Below are positions 11,401-23,077 of a stretch of DNA of 64,000 nucleotides, in pieces; within the stretch, counting starts at the first letter, position 1, and each line of letters begins with the position of its first letter. Position numbers and translations under genes: made by a program. Where the stretch lies: assembly GCF_002775205.1 (NCBI RefSeq), contig NC_036453.1:10186594-10250593 (forward strand). The letters run 5' to 3'. The DNA comes from Xiphophorus maculatus. Taxonomy: Eukaryota; Chordata; Actinopteri; Cyprinodontiformes; Poeciliidae. The notes beneath the pieces were generated by a model. It ran no database searches. It was not told the origin of the DNA and saw nothing but the letters and a program-made list of their open reading frames with translations.

Positions 11401-14400
11401 ATGTGCTCTGATCAAGAAAACTAAGAGTTGAACTTGTTGGAGCCCTATCTTTGTTCCAAATACTCTGGAAACCCTATTAGTGGCCGGCATTATGAAGCAG
11501 GACTCTTTGAATACAAATTGTGTGCCAGAAAGCTGAAATTGTACAAAGAAACAAAGTCATAAATGTAGTAAATTTAATATTAAGGCTATTTTATTTATAT
11601 TGCTGACAAACGTAAGACGGTGTTTATATTGTTGAATTATTTCCTGCTAACGCGCTCAACCTGACATTCAACTGTTCCTACCACTCCAGTGGTGAGTTGG
11701 CAATGTGGGATTTGGCCAAGAATGGGAAGCAGAAGTGGAGTCTGTTTGGAACGTCGTCTGAGGGTCAGAACCACAGCCGGATCGTCTTCAACATGAGTTC
11801 GGTTCAGCTGCAGGACGGCCGAGAGATTCTCATCAGCACATCCATGGATAGAGAGGTGTGTGCCTGGCTTCCACCCCAAAAGATAACTAAAGTTTTACTT
11901 TTAAATGACCTACTTTTGTTTTGCTTGATCTTTGAATGGTGAGGTCTCTGGGGAAAAAAGAGTTGTCTCTAAGAGTTTTTAAACTTCTACAAATTGTTCT
12001 AGAAATAAAAAATTGTAAAAGACATTAAAAAGAAAAAAAAATGGGGAAAGTACTTTTAATTTAATCCACTTGAAAAGGAACAACTCTTAATGTGAATAAA
12101 AAAACCTGAAAATTTTAAAAGTTCTTTTTCTCCAGCCAAAGGCGTTTTGAGAAACTGTTTGTTAAAAGTAATGCTTTTATGACAAAAGTTATGTCGCATT
12201 AGAAATTTAAATGGAACTAGTGCTCTTTTGTTAATGCATCATAAAATCCATGTTTGTTTGTGCTTCTGGGATTTTGTGCTTCTTTACACTGCAGCAACCC
12301 CAGACAGATTAGGTGGGTTGAAGAGGATTAAGTTGTTCTCTTTTTTTGCCACTGGTTCAGATTAAATGCTGGGACCTGGACTCTCTGAGCTGCTGTTGGA
12401 CCCTGCCCACCCTGGGGGGCCACATCTACACCCTGACCTTCTCCCCGGTGGGCGTCGGCTGTCTGGCGCTTGGCGTCGGGGACAACCTGATCCGAGTGTG
12501 GAATACGCTGAGCACCCAGAACCAGTACGACGTCAGATCGTTCTGGCAGGGCATCAAGTCCAAGGTCACAGCGGTAAGACTTAGCTGTGGGTATCTTACA
12601 ATTTTCCAACACTCAGTGTGGTTCAAAAACACGAGACCACAGTAAAACTGTACCCTCAGTGAAACATCATCATGACTCATGAGGATGTGGTCGCCCTTGA
12701 TCTTGTGCTGTGAAGGACATGGGTCACATTAGGGATCGAAACAGTTTGAAAATATATTTTTAAAAAAACGTTGCCTCTTTTTAGCAGACAGGTGAACTTT
12801 TTAAGACTACTTCCTTACAGTAAAGGTTCTAGAGATGAAAAACATGAATTATTTTTTGCTATAATTGCAGCTGGCGTGGCACCCAAAAAAAGAGGGATCC
12901 TTGGCTTTTGGAACCGATGATGGAAAAGTTGGGATCTACGACGTCTTCTCCAACAAGTAAGATCCTCTATGGCAGGATTTGTAATACTCACTCCAAACTT
13001 CCTCCTTCTCCTGATTGCTTTTGACCGCTGGTTCATGAAGGTAATTTCATGTGTTTTTGTATCCATTCATAACAAAAGACTGAAAAAGTGTCTTTCACCT
13101 TCAAAACCCTTTGGCTTATTTTCCTGCAGCATCACCATCCTCTCTTTCTCTGATTGGCTGTTTGTTCTCCTGCAGGCCTCCTCAGATATCGAGCTCCTAT
13201 CACAAGAAGACTGTGTACACATTGTCCTGGGGGCCCCCAGTGCCCCCGCTGTCATTTGGTGAGTCCCTCCTAACTCTGAAATCAAAATCAAGAAAACTTT
13301 AACCTGGAAATTTTGCTGCTTATTCCCAAAGTGCAGCTGGTCTGTGAGACATGTCTGTGTGACATTTAGGTGCAGAAGGAAAGCAGAGCGACAGTCTGTA
13401 CAGCTGCGCCGGCGAGGGCGTCATCCTGCAGCACGACCCAGCGAGGCTGAACGGAGAGGCGTCAGACATCGACAAGCTCATCAGAGACACCAACAACATC
13501 CAGGTGGGGTGTGTGTGTGGGGTGTGTGTGTCATCAGGATGGCAAAACTAAAATCTTAAGTCATTTCTGATTTTGTTTTTAGCTGAATGTTTTCAAAAAA
13601 AACCCTGTTCTGTCTTGTTTCTACTGAACCTCCCCTGCTTTCAAACAGCACAAGTTGTCTCCACACACGGACCTCAGCTGGAAGCCGGATGGGAAGGTTG
13701 TTGCCATCGGCAACGAGGATGGGTGAATTACTCAAATCTGTTTACCCACAGAATGAGGAGATTAGTTCTGTTTGAGCTGTTTAGACTTCGTATTTATTTC
13801 TGCGTTCACTTAAAGTTCAAAAACAGGACCAGTAAATTCAGTCATTGGAGGATACTGAAGGGTCATTGAGATCTTTTATTTTTAATATTTATGTATTTAC
13901 ATTTTTTTTTAGATTTTTTTTGTTGTATGTTACTAGTCTCAACAAAATGACTTCACTGATACAACTTTAGTTCAGGATATTTTTGCCTGAGCCAGAAAAG
14001 GTTTTAAAAAAAGAGGCGGTGGTATAGTTTCCGTTTCCTTAATAGAATTAGTTTTCAATAAATAATTGTAAGTTGTTTTAACTAGAGAAGGGACACAACT
14101 CCTTCTGGAGTTGCATTGTTAGGATCACAAAGAATTTCTTCTAAATTAATCCATTATAAACTAGAGGAGTAGCAATGCATTGATTTATATCGGTTAAATG
14201 ATTAATGATCCAATTACGCTGATGCAAAATGTAAATATCAATCTGTATCATCAAGTTTAAGATATTTCCTTATTTTGACATTTTTAACTTTTTACTACAA
14301 TGCCTGTAAGAGCTTAGTAAGAAAATAGTCGTCATATTATAGTTATGTTTAGAGTTGAAATGGATGTTAAGTGGGCATATGACATATTGATTGCAGTTTT

Positions 14401-17400
14401 GTGAATTAAATTGTAACGTGACAGACATATCAGCAAACATTGTATCGTTGTCTAAGTAAATCGATATGATATTGTGATGAATCGGGTGACTCATATCTTC
14501 ACACCTTCTGAACATCTGAGCGTTTTGTTTCCCCTGCAGGAGCATTGATGTGTATCAGGCTCCCAGTCTGTTGCTGCTGTGCAGCATCCAGCAGCACCAC
14601 AAGATCATCAACACGCTGCGATGGCACCACGACCACGGCACTGCACCGGAGCTCCACTGTCTGCTGGCCTCAGGCTCCAGCAACGCCGTCGTCTACGTCC
14701 ACGACCTCCGCTCTGTCATTGGTTGGAAGCATCTTCTTGTTGTTTTCAGAAATGTTTTTCCCTCCATTCATTTTTGGTATTTCTTCTTGATCCTGACCTC
14801 ATGCAGTTATAGTTTCTCTTTAAGAATTTGTAGCTATAAAAACTATTATTATTATTCCAGACCTTTTTTATAGACTGTTGTGTTTATTATTCCTTTATTT
14901 TTTGAAAAAAGAAATTTTAAACTGCCTTATTATGTCAGATTAGCAGTAAGTGACTGACAGATTCTATGTGTATTCAGAGAATGTAGATCCTTACCTTAAC
15001 TTTGACATTTCCAAAAATCTTCACAACTTTTCAGCCTTCCTGTTATCCATTGAAAGCCTGAATAAACAGCAGCTGTCTCCCCCCACATTGTTTAAAATAT
15101 TCCACCTGAGTAGCTTCTTACAACGTCTCCCTCTGACTTCATTTGAAACATCTCACTGATACTGAGAGCTTTTATTTTTACACAATAACATTCACACTGA
15201 AGAGTGTTGCCAATGCAACCAGGTACTGCTGAGGTAGAGGGCCTTCACAAATGGTGAAATAATTGCATGTATGCTGAAAATCAACTGATGTTCTGGAGCA
15301 TCTTCATTTTTTGACATTGGAAATATGACTCTCCTCCCAGGGTGTCATTGTATCAGGGAAAATTAGAGGGAAAAAATGTTTTGTTGCTTTCTTGAATGCC
15401 CAATGAGTTGGAACTATGTGTCTTATGTTTTGCACAGATTTAACTAAATCTGTTTTAATTTGTAGATTTTGTTTTCTTTCACATGGAATCAAAGTTTAGT
15501 TTATTTCTTTCATCCAGCTTTGGGCATCGTATATTTGATCAACTCGCTTTCTGCAGAGAATCCTCCGGAGAGCCCGGCGGTGCTGACCGAGCCGTACCGC
15601 CGGCTCTGTGGTCACACGGCCAAAATCACCAGCATGGCCTGGAGTCCGCACCACAGCGGCCGACTCGTCACCGCCTCGTACGACGGCACGGCTCAGGTTG
15701 GTCTGGACATGTATCTGCGTACTTTACTTCTATATAATCCTGAACTATATCGAATTAAGTATTTTACAGGTTTGAAGAAGAAAGTGTAGGGAGATATTTG
15801 TATTTTATTTGGTTATTTTGTTCATTTAAAATGAACATGTCACATTGCAAACAGAAGTTTTGAATAAAAAGGAGTAGTTGGAAGAAAAAAATCTTATACC
15901 GTCTACCTCTTCTCTCAAAAGTCAATTAGCAGCTAAACATCAGTCAACCGTCCATATAGATTTATCTTTAGCTCTGAACAAACATCTTCCTAAAGTTCAT
16001 TTACCCAGTTGAACTGTTTGAGTTGGACGGTGATATTTAATGGTGTCTCTCCATGTAGGTGTGGGACGTCCTGGAGGAAGCGGCCGTCTCCAACTACCGC
16101 GGTCACACTGGGTATCTGCTGTGTGTGGACTGGTCTCCAGCTGATCCAGATGTGATCTGGACTGGAGGGAAAGACTTCACAGTCCAGGAGTGGAAGGTTT
16201 CCCAGCAGGAGTTCACCAAGCCTCCTAAAGGTAGACACGGACATGAAGAAGGTCTGTGTGCCGACACAAACAGCTTTCTGTGACACTGTGCTGGCATTTA
16301 ATCTCAGGGAAGAAGATGGCCCTGATGCAGGAAAAGAAGCAGAAGAAGAAGAACAAGACAGCGTCAGGATCTGTTGGACCGGCGGAGCCGAGGATCAACG
16401 GCGAGCCGGCGACTGAAGGAAAGCAGGCAGAGCAGGGTCTGTCTGAGGAAGACGAAGAGGAAGAAGTCCGATCATCAAACAGTCTGGAATCTCCAGCTGG
16501 TAGGTGAACAAAGTACAGTAAAAGGAGCTTGTTTTAATTATTATTTTATATGAAACAATTTTGTTATTCTTAGCAGTTAACGAGGTACCAAGAAAATCCA
16601 CTCCTGCTGCAAAACCGAAAGACAAACCAGGTGGGTGGATTCATCTTTTCTGAAACATGAAGAACTGAGCAGCTTGGTTGTGAAAATGAGAGTAAACTAT
16701 TAATCCAATCCTCCATTGTACCTCATAATGTTTCATGTGATTCCTCCCCAGACCTGATGAAGAAGAAGAAGCCTCGCTCCATGCTGCCTCTCAGCACATC
16801 CATGGACCACCGGCCCAAAGAGGAGCTACTGCAGGACTGCCTGACTCTGGCTTCAGTCAAACACTCCAGTGGTGAGAAGCTTAAAGTCAGATGATTCATG
16901 TCTTTAATCCATCTAGAGAAATATTTACAAGTTCTTAAACTAAACCAAAACGGAGCTACTCACCTGTTGATCTGTCTCCATATCTGAAGGCATCCGATTG
17001 GTTGGTTTCATTCATTTGGTTTCATGACCAAATGAAACCAAATGGAAGGCAGCTGGATTGAATGACATTGAAAACACATTTCAGTAGTGGTGCAGCAATA
17101 GATCAGACATGATTTCCTTCATTTTGAGAGAGCTGCAGTCTTCCAATACTAAAATGAGAAACTGAGTTTGTTTCCCTCCACAGAGGTCTGGAAATCAGCA
17201 GTTAACAATAATCACCACATTGTTTCTAATTTTGTCGCTGCATTTTGCGACTCTTCAGATATCTGCCAAAATCAAAATCAGCAGGTCAGACTTTAGAAAG
17301 ATTGTCCAGAAAACTGTAGCCGTTTCACCTCTACATTTCAGCAAACTTCACAAATAGAAATCTGGATTGAAAGTGCACACAACTCGATTCTGTTTAGTAG

Positions 17401-20400
17401 TTTGGTGACGTCTGAAAGCAGTTAGGTGCACAGTTTGCACTACTTTGTGTTTCTATGTCACATAAAGACACATTATGTTCAAGGGGTGTGAATATTTATT
17501 GCTGTATTTGAGGTTCCATATTATCAATCAATCAAATTTTATTTGTATAGCATATTTCAGCAGCAAGGCATTTCAAAGTGCTTTACATCCTATCAAACAG
17601 AAACACAATGCAACATAGAATCAACAATCAAAACACGACATTAAGTCAAGTTCCATCAATAAATTTATATTTGATTACGTTTCAAATACAATCCTAAACA
17701 GGTGGATTTTTAGTGGAGTTTGCATCCATAGAAGGTTTACCTGTTACACTCCTACTGTGTTATATGGAGCAAAATACCTGTTGCTATTTTTATTCCCACT
17801 CACAATCACACAGTTTAAAACAATGTAGACAGCATTTAATGGGCTTCTGGCACAAGGCTCCATACACCTCTTTAACGGAATTTCGAGCAGGGACTCCGCT
17901 GTCCCTCACGGATTTTTGTGTAATTCTATGGTACCTGTTACTGTCTAGAATTTACAGGATTTCCGTTACATGTAATGACCCTCAGTCACTCGCCGTTTTC
18001 TTCCGGCACGGGGCTCCGTACACCTCTCACGGATTTTTGTGCAATTCTATGGTATATTTTGACTTATGCACTAAACCTTTGTTCCTTTATATTGCAAAAA
18101 ATGGTTGTTAAGTTACTACATACAAAATGGTCAAAGACTTGTTGATGAAAGTGTTTTTGTGTTTTTAGCGCCACCTGCAGGCTGTGTCCCTGGCCGAGGA
18201 GATTATATCCACCTGGGTCTGTTTCATGACAGAGAGGCTCTATACTGCATGTTTGAGGCTGAAGGTTTGTGGGATTTCTCTTCTTCAGCTGCTGGATGTT
18301 AAGAAGTTCAGAGTGGAAGCCTGAACTATTTTTCTTCTTCTCTTGTTGTTTAGAGAAGAGCCACATGGAGGCGGGCCACTACGACTCTGTGGTGTATCTG
18401 CGGCTCTGGAGCGGAGACCTGCAGGGGGCGCTGCAGCTTGCCACAGAGAGAGGAGAGCTCAACGACCACCTGCTCTCCATCGCTCCCATGGGTAACAGCT
18501 TCACCTCAGCAGGCTGTGCTTTAATTGCTGTACACAAGGGCTCCCTCTAGTGGTGAACAGGAGACTTTTAGATTTATTCTAGTATAAAACAGTTTGGTTT
18601 TACTTTTCTTCTCGTGCAGCTGGCTTCGAGGTGTGGAGCCGTACGGTGGAGGCCTTCGTCAAGCAGCTGTGTCTGCAGGAGCAGTTTCTGAAGGCGGCGT
18701 CCCACCTGCTGTCCATCAACAAGCTGTATGAGGCTGTGGACCTGCTGAGGTCCAACAAGCTCTACAGGTTCATGTCTCCCACCGTTCATACACACGAGGA
18801 TGTCTGTGTAACTTACTGTCGCTCTCTGTTTAATTCAAGTTTACATCCACTCATCATGGGCATTAGGTTCCATTTTTAGTCATTTTTCCAGAGTAGGATA
18901 ATTCCACAACATATGGCTTCAAAGACTTTATAAAACAAGAAATGTGTGTACAAGATTGAGTTTATTGTGGAAATTCATGTTCCTTTATTTAACTGACGTC
19001 CTGAAGAAGCCTGTCTAAAAGGTGTTGTGGGCAGGAAGAATCTGCAGTAACAGCCAGTCTCTGAACAAATCTGAAGTGACTTCTGACTGAAGACAGTTGT
19101 TGTAGGACAGTTTCATGATTGTCATGATGCCAACAGCTGAACATCTGGGCAGAACAGACTATTTCACAGCAACATGTCCTGGATGACTCAGTCAGTTGTT
19201 AGCAAGCACTGCTAATTCACCTCAGTTTCTTTTGCTGAAGATGGTTCGACTGAAATAATGGAGGTGGTTTGACTATACTGTAATTTAGCAACTGGATCTA
19301 AGGAGTGGTTCCAAACACAAAAAAGTTCAAATAAATCAATAAAAGTTTAGAAATAAGTGAAATAAATGCCCTTCTAAAAGCAGCGAGAAGCAGAATATTT
19401 ATGGCACAAACTTTAGTTTTAATGCTGTTGATTTTTGTTCTGTTCCTGCATCTGCTCTGGTGTTCCTCAGGGAGGCCATTGCTCTGGTGAAAGCCCGGCT
19501 CCCCGCAGACCAGCCTCTGCTGAAGGATCTCTACACATGCTGGGCTGCTGTGCTGGAGAAAGACGGACATTTATCTGCTGCCGCTAAATGGTCAGAAGCA
19601 GAAGCACAGGACTAGACCCAGAATTCAGATTGTGAATTCTGGGTTTATATTTTCTCCTACGTTTTTGCTCAGTTACCTCGGTGCCGGCTGCAGTTTTGAC
19701 GCAGCCAAAGTCATTGCCAGGAAGAACGACGCCCCGTCTTTGAGGACGGCGGCTGATCTGGCAAGAATCTCCGGAGAGGACGTTCTGGGCCAGACGCTGG
19801 CTCTGAGATGCTCTAAAGACCTGGCAGCTGCTCAGGACTGGGTCGGAGCACAAGAGGTTCTGAGCTCGCAGAGCCCCCTGCTGGTCAGAGTCTGTCATAT
19901 CCTGAAACCACTTCTTTCTGTAAGTATTCAGAGGATTTAATGTGGCAGTTTGTGTCCTGCAGGCCCACAGGCTCCATCTGTGTGTGGCTGAGCTGCTGGC
20001 CGCGGCGCTGGCGGACTCCGGGGTCCTCGCCCCGGCTTCCTGCGTCTCCACTCATCGGTGGGCGACCCTGAACGGTTCCAACACCCTGCAGGACAGAGCG
20101 AGAGACATCTGGGAGGAAGAGTTTAACGTTTTCCTGAATTCAGCTGGAGATCGGAGCATCAGCGCGCTTCTGGAAGAGCTGAAGTCTGTGGAGACTCCGG
20201 CACGAAGCGCCAGCATTCCTCTCAGACAGGTTCGCTCCGAAGATCACCCACAGAGAGCATTCACAAAACAGGAACCTCTTGGGTTGCTGAATTAAAAAAT
20301 GAAAAGAACACAAATATTTGAAACAGATACATACTGCCATCTGAAGTTGCTAAATGCTAAAACTTCTCTTTCTTGTTCTGGTTTGGCTCTGCCATTTTTT

Positions 20401-22506
20401 TTCCTACATCAACTAGCTCTGCTTCTGGGTGGAGGCCAAACTGCAACACTGAAATAATGTCTAAGAAGGCTTCAGTTGATTGAAGCTCATTTTGACCTAT
20501 GAAACCTTTAATTGACAATTAATCGTGAGTTAATTATTTGTTTCAATTCATTACACGAACCCATTTCGGTCCATGTTCAGGTCCTGCTGTACTCCTCGGT
20601 CCATTTGACTCGCTCGCTGCTCAGCTGGTTGCTGAGCGACGACGGGCGGCTGATGACGGAGCTGTGGCAGGCTGCGGCTTGGATCGGAGACGCTGGACAC
20701 TTTGAGGTCTCTGCGGCGTTCTGCCGGCTACTGTTCCCTGAAGGTATCAGTACTACTTCAAGCTTTTATTAAAGCTGATTTGAAATTATTCTAGAGATTT
20801 TAGTTAATAATAATTAGAGCTGGGTGATACAGTACCGTACAGTACTCTTAAAAGTAAAATTAGATTTTTTTTCAGGCCAGATCTGATTTAATTTTTTTTT
20901 TTTTTATTAAGATGACAGAAACCATTTTCAAAAGTGACTTATTTCAGTCATCCCTCCTGAGAGTTGTGCAATGGAGTATTGGGGACCAGCTACAAGAGTC
21001 TTTAATTATGAAAATATAGTCATTAGCAGAATAAATGCAACTTTACTAGAAGAACTTCTTAAATATGAGAAGTCATTTAATAAAAAATAGCCTGAATAAT
21101 TTCTTTTTTTTTTGGTTGAGGAGAGTTTTTGTAAAATGACTTAATTCTCCTAATATTATTTCAACATTAATGTCATTCTACTGTATTCTTGTAATATGAC
21201 CCTATTCTTGTAGTATACCTGAATTTATAGTGCAAATATATTATATGGCAGCTTCCCAAGCAAGATGGCGGATTTGATTGTGTTGACATCACTCTGAATT
21301 AAGGAAAGCTTTAGTGGGGGAAAAAATCCAGATGTTCCAAAGATTAAATCTTAAAAAATTAGATTAATGGATAAAATTAATTTATCGCCCAGCCCTGACA
21401 TTAACTAATCGATCGGTTTGTCATACAGGTGACGTCAGGATATTTTCCAGGAAACATTCCAAAACACTCCACCTCTCTGAAGCTGAAGCTGGCAGCCTGC
21501 AGGCGTTAGTTTGTTACCACAGTCTGTATGAGTGCTGGTGGAGGGACTCGGTGGTCCAAAACAGACCTGGCTTCTGCAGCAACGACGAGCCGAACGAGGC
21601 AGGAGCAGCGGAGTTGAAAGAGCGGTGCTCTCAAGGACTGGACTTTGAGCCATCAGTGCTTCTGTCAGAGCCTCACGCCGCCTGTCAGGCCACTCAGAGG
21701 TCAGTGAGGGAGACCCAGGAGCGACTGTCCACCATGGTTCTGCAGCACAGCCGTGTCCGAGATGGACGGACGGAATCTGGGAACCAACAGGAAGGCAGTC
21801 CGTTTCAGACAGCAACCTCAGACATTGAGCAACGGTCAGGATTGTTCTCGCTTATTTCCATTTTCTTTATCTGGAGAAGTGGCTCTTAAAGTATCATAAA
21901 AAAGGTCTAAATTTAAACAAAATTTCCTCATCAGGTTTCACATTTTGTTGTGCTGTGCCTCATATTTGTACATTTCAGCAGCTGTATTAAGTCTGTCATT
22001 AAGCTTACTGTGTCTTTAAAAGTCCCAAGCCTAGATGTAATAACACTTGATTTGTATGGCGGAGCTGGTTTTAGTTTTACTTAATGTTTGTCTTCAAGTC
22101 AAATTCTTTGGAACATTTCAGACCAAAGTGACTCTGTTGCTCTTCTTCCTGATGTTTCCCTCCTTTTTTGCAGATCTGAGGAGGAGGAGGAAACTTTCCT
22201 CTCTTTGTCCTCAAAGATGTCCAAACTCCAACAGACCCTGGAAAACATTCCCAACACAATCAAGGTAATTAAAGTTGGTTGGCGAGTCTGGATACCAACA
22301 ATTCCAAGAGATGGACAACTCCTTTGGATGTTTTTGTCTTGCAGATGTTTCCTCGTCCAGATGTGGTGGAATGTTGCCTTGTTCTCTTGCATCTCGACAA
22401 GTCGTCTTCCGTCTCAGACGTCCTTCGACAACAGGCCAAAGATCTGCTCCGAAAATACGGAACCAGTCTGCCTGTCCTGAAAGCGTCCCGAGGATTCCTG
22501 ACGTGA
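8494..22506 (+). CDS. gemin5: Gem-associated protein 5 (SMN complex snRNA-binding subunit)
   Basis: Gemin5 binds the Sm site and cap of snRNAs through its WD40 propellers and delivers them to the SMN complex; it also affects translation. I rebuilt 28 coding exons: 8494-8635, 9696-9850, 9958-10139, 10566-10717, 10801-10899, 11104-11236, 11690-11855, 12361-12573, 12871-12956, 13176-13258, 13370-13503, 13649-13722, 14540-14721, 15557-15696, 16059-16230, 16308-16499, 16574-16630, 16752-16871, 18169-18264, 18354-18491, 18620-18767, 19471-19590, 19673-19883, 19963-20229, 20581-20743, 21429-21834, 22174-22264, 22345-22506. All phases join, giving 1427 residues. WD motifs include [25 protein letters not shown] and [12 protein letters not shown] lysine-rich linker (KKQKKKNK) follows the propellers, then helical repeats with [20 protein letters not shown], and a C-terminal region ending [19 protein letters not shown] occurs at about 22556-22565. 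The C-terminal third is the least similar to the human protein as I recall it. Confidence 0.96.
8837..9080. repeat. Diverged dispersed fish repeat (hAT-type MITE), copy 1
   Basis: The stretch contains TTACACCTGAATCAAATGATG, GTGTTGGAGCAGAGAC and CCGGACACCAGGGCTGGAG, the consensus blocks of a MITE family widespread in teleosts (from memory). Further fragments of the same family occur near 33165-33215 and, in the opposite orientation, at 45460-45625. It lies in gemin5 intron 1. Confidence 0.55.
17012..17045. repeat. 13-bp perfect inverted repeat in a gemin5 intron
   Basis: The arms CATTTGGTTTCAT (17013-17025) and ATGAAACCAAATG (17032-17044) are perfectly complementary with a 6-base loop. The function is unknown; it may be a fragment of a MITE. 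Confidence 0.5.
17523..17640. repeat. Dispersed fish repeat fragment
   Basis: The stretch starts with ATCAATCAATC and continues AAATTTTATTTGTATAGC, then a CAGCAGCAAGGCATTTCAAA block and GTGCTTTACATC. I recall this pattern as a very frequent repeat of spiny-rayed fish genomes. The class is not decided from this copy alone. Confidence 0.5.
17905..18054 (+). repeat. Direct repeat pair in gemin5 intron 18
   Basis: Positions 17905-17933 and 18026-18054 match at 28 of 29 bases, beginning CTCACGGATTTTTGTG and ending ATTCTATGGTA. Weaker similarity around GGCTCC-TACACCTCT precedes the pair (about 17848-17872 and 18012-18026). It looks like a partly degraded tandem unit of about 121 bp. Confidence 0.7.
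20815..21398. mobile_element. Possible hAT-like MITE in a gemin5 intron
   Basis: The left end AGAGCTGGGTGATA and the complement of the right end, CAGGGCTGGGCGATA, form an imperfect terminal inverted repeat of about 14 bp of the kind seen in hAT-type fish MITEs. The interior is AT-rich and without coding capacity. No clean 8-bp target duplication could be read, so the borders are approximate. Confidence 0.45.
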
Positions 22507-23077
22507 TCTGGTTTTCCTTTAGACTGAAACACCTCACTCACACAGCTTTTTTGGAAATAAAATAAATCTTTGAAACAGATCCTGAGTCGAGTGAAACTAC
22601 ATCGCAACGTCCTCTACCTGGTCAGAAGATGAAATCTTATCTTCTCAACAAACCTGGAAGCAGAAAACAGAACGACTGAACCCACAGAGCATTTACCTCA
22701 TTCAAAATGAGCTAAAACATTTTTAATTTTTGTTGAACTTATACATTTTAATTTACAGGCCCTTCCAGCATTAACTTAAAAAAATAAATCCCTGCGGGGG
22801 GGGGGAATGAAAGGGAAGTCTTTAAAATCCCAGGATGTCAGGCGCTGGTCCCACGCTGTAAAAACAAACACGTTTAAAAAAAATTGATCCGACTTGTTTG
22901 GCCTGAGACTCGGCTAAAAACTGACATGGAAAGAAACGAGTCGGCCGCTAAGGGATCTGTTCCCGCTCCGAGTCCACTGAAAAAGTCGCTCAGATATGTT
23001 CACACAAGTTCCTTGGAGAGCAGAAATCTTTTTTTTTTTTTTTTTTTTTTTTAAAACGAGCGAAGCTGAGCGGCCGC
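22507..23077. other. Tail-to-tail 3' UTRs of gemin5 and cnot8
   Basis: After the gemin5 stop, overlapping AATAAA signals at about 22556-22565 would end the gemin5 transcript. The rest, up to the cnot8 stop codon complement at 23078, most likely holds the cnot8 3' UTR. On the minus strand an ATTAAA occurs near 22720-22730. The stretch also contains a short G run (about 22795-22805) and a run of T at 23030-23052. Confidence 0.5.
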
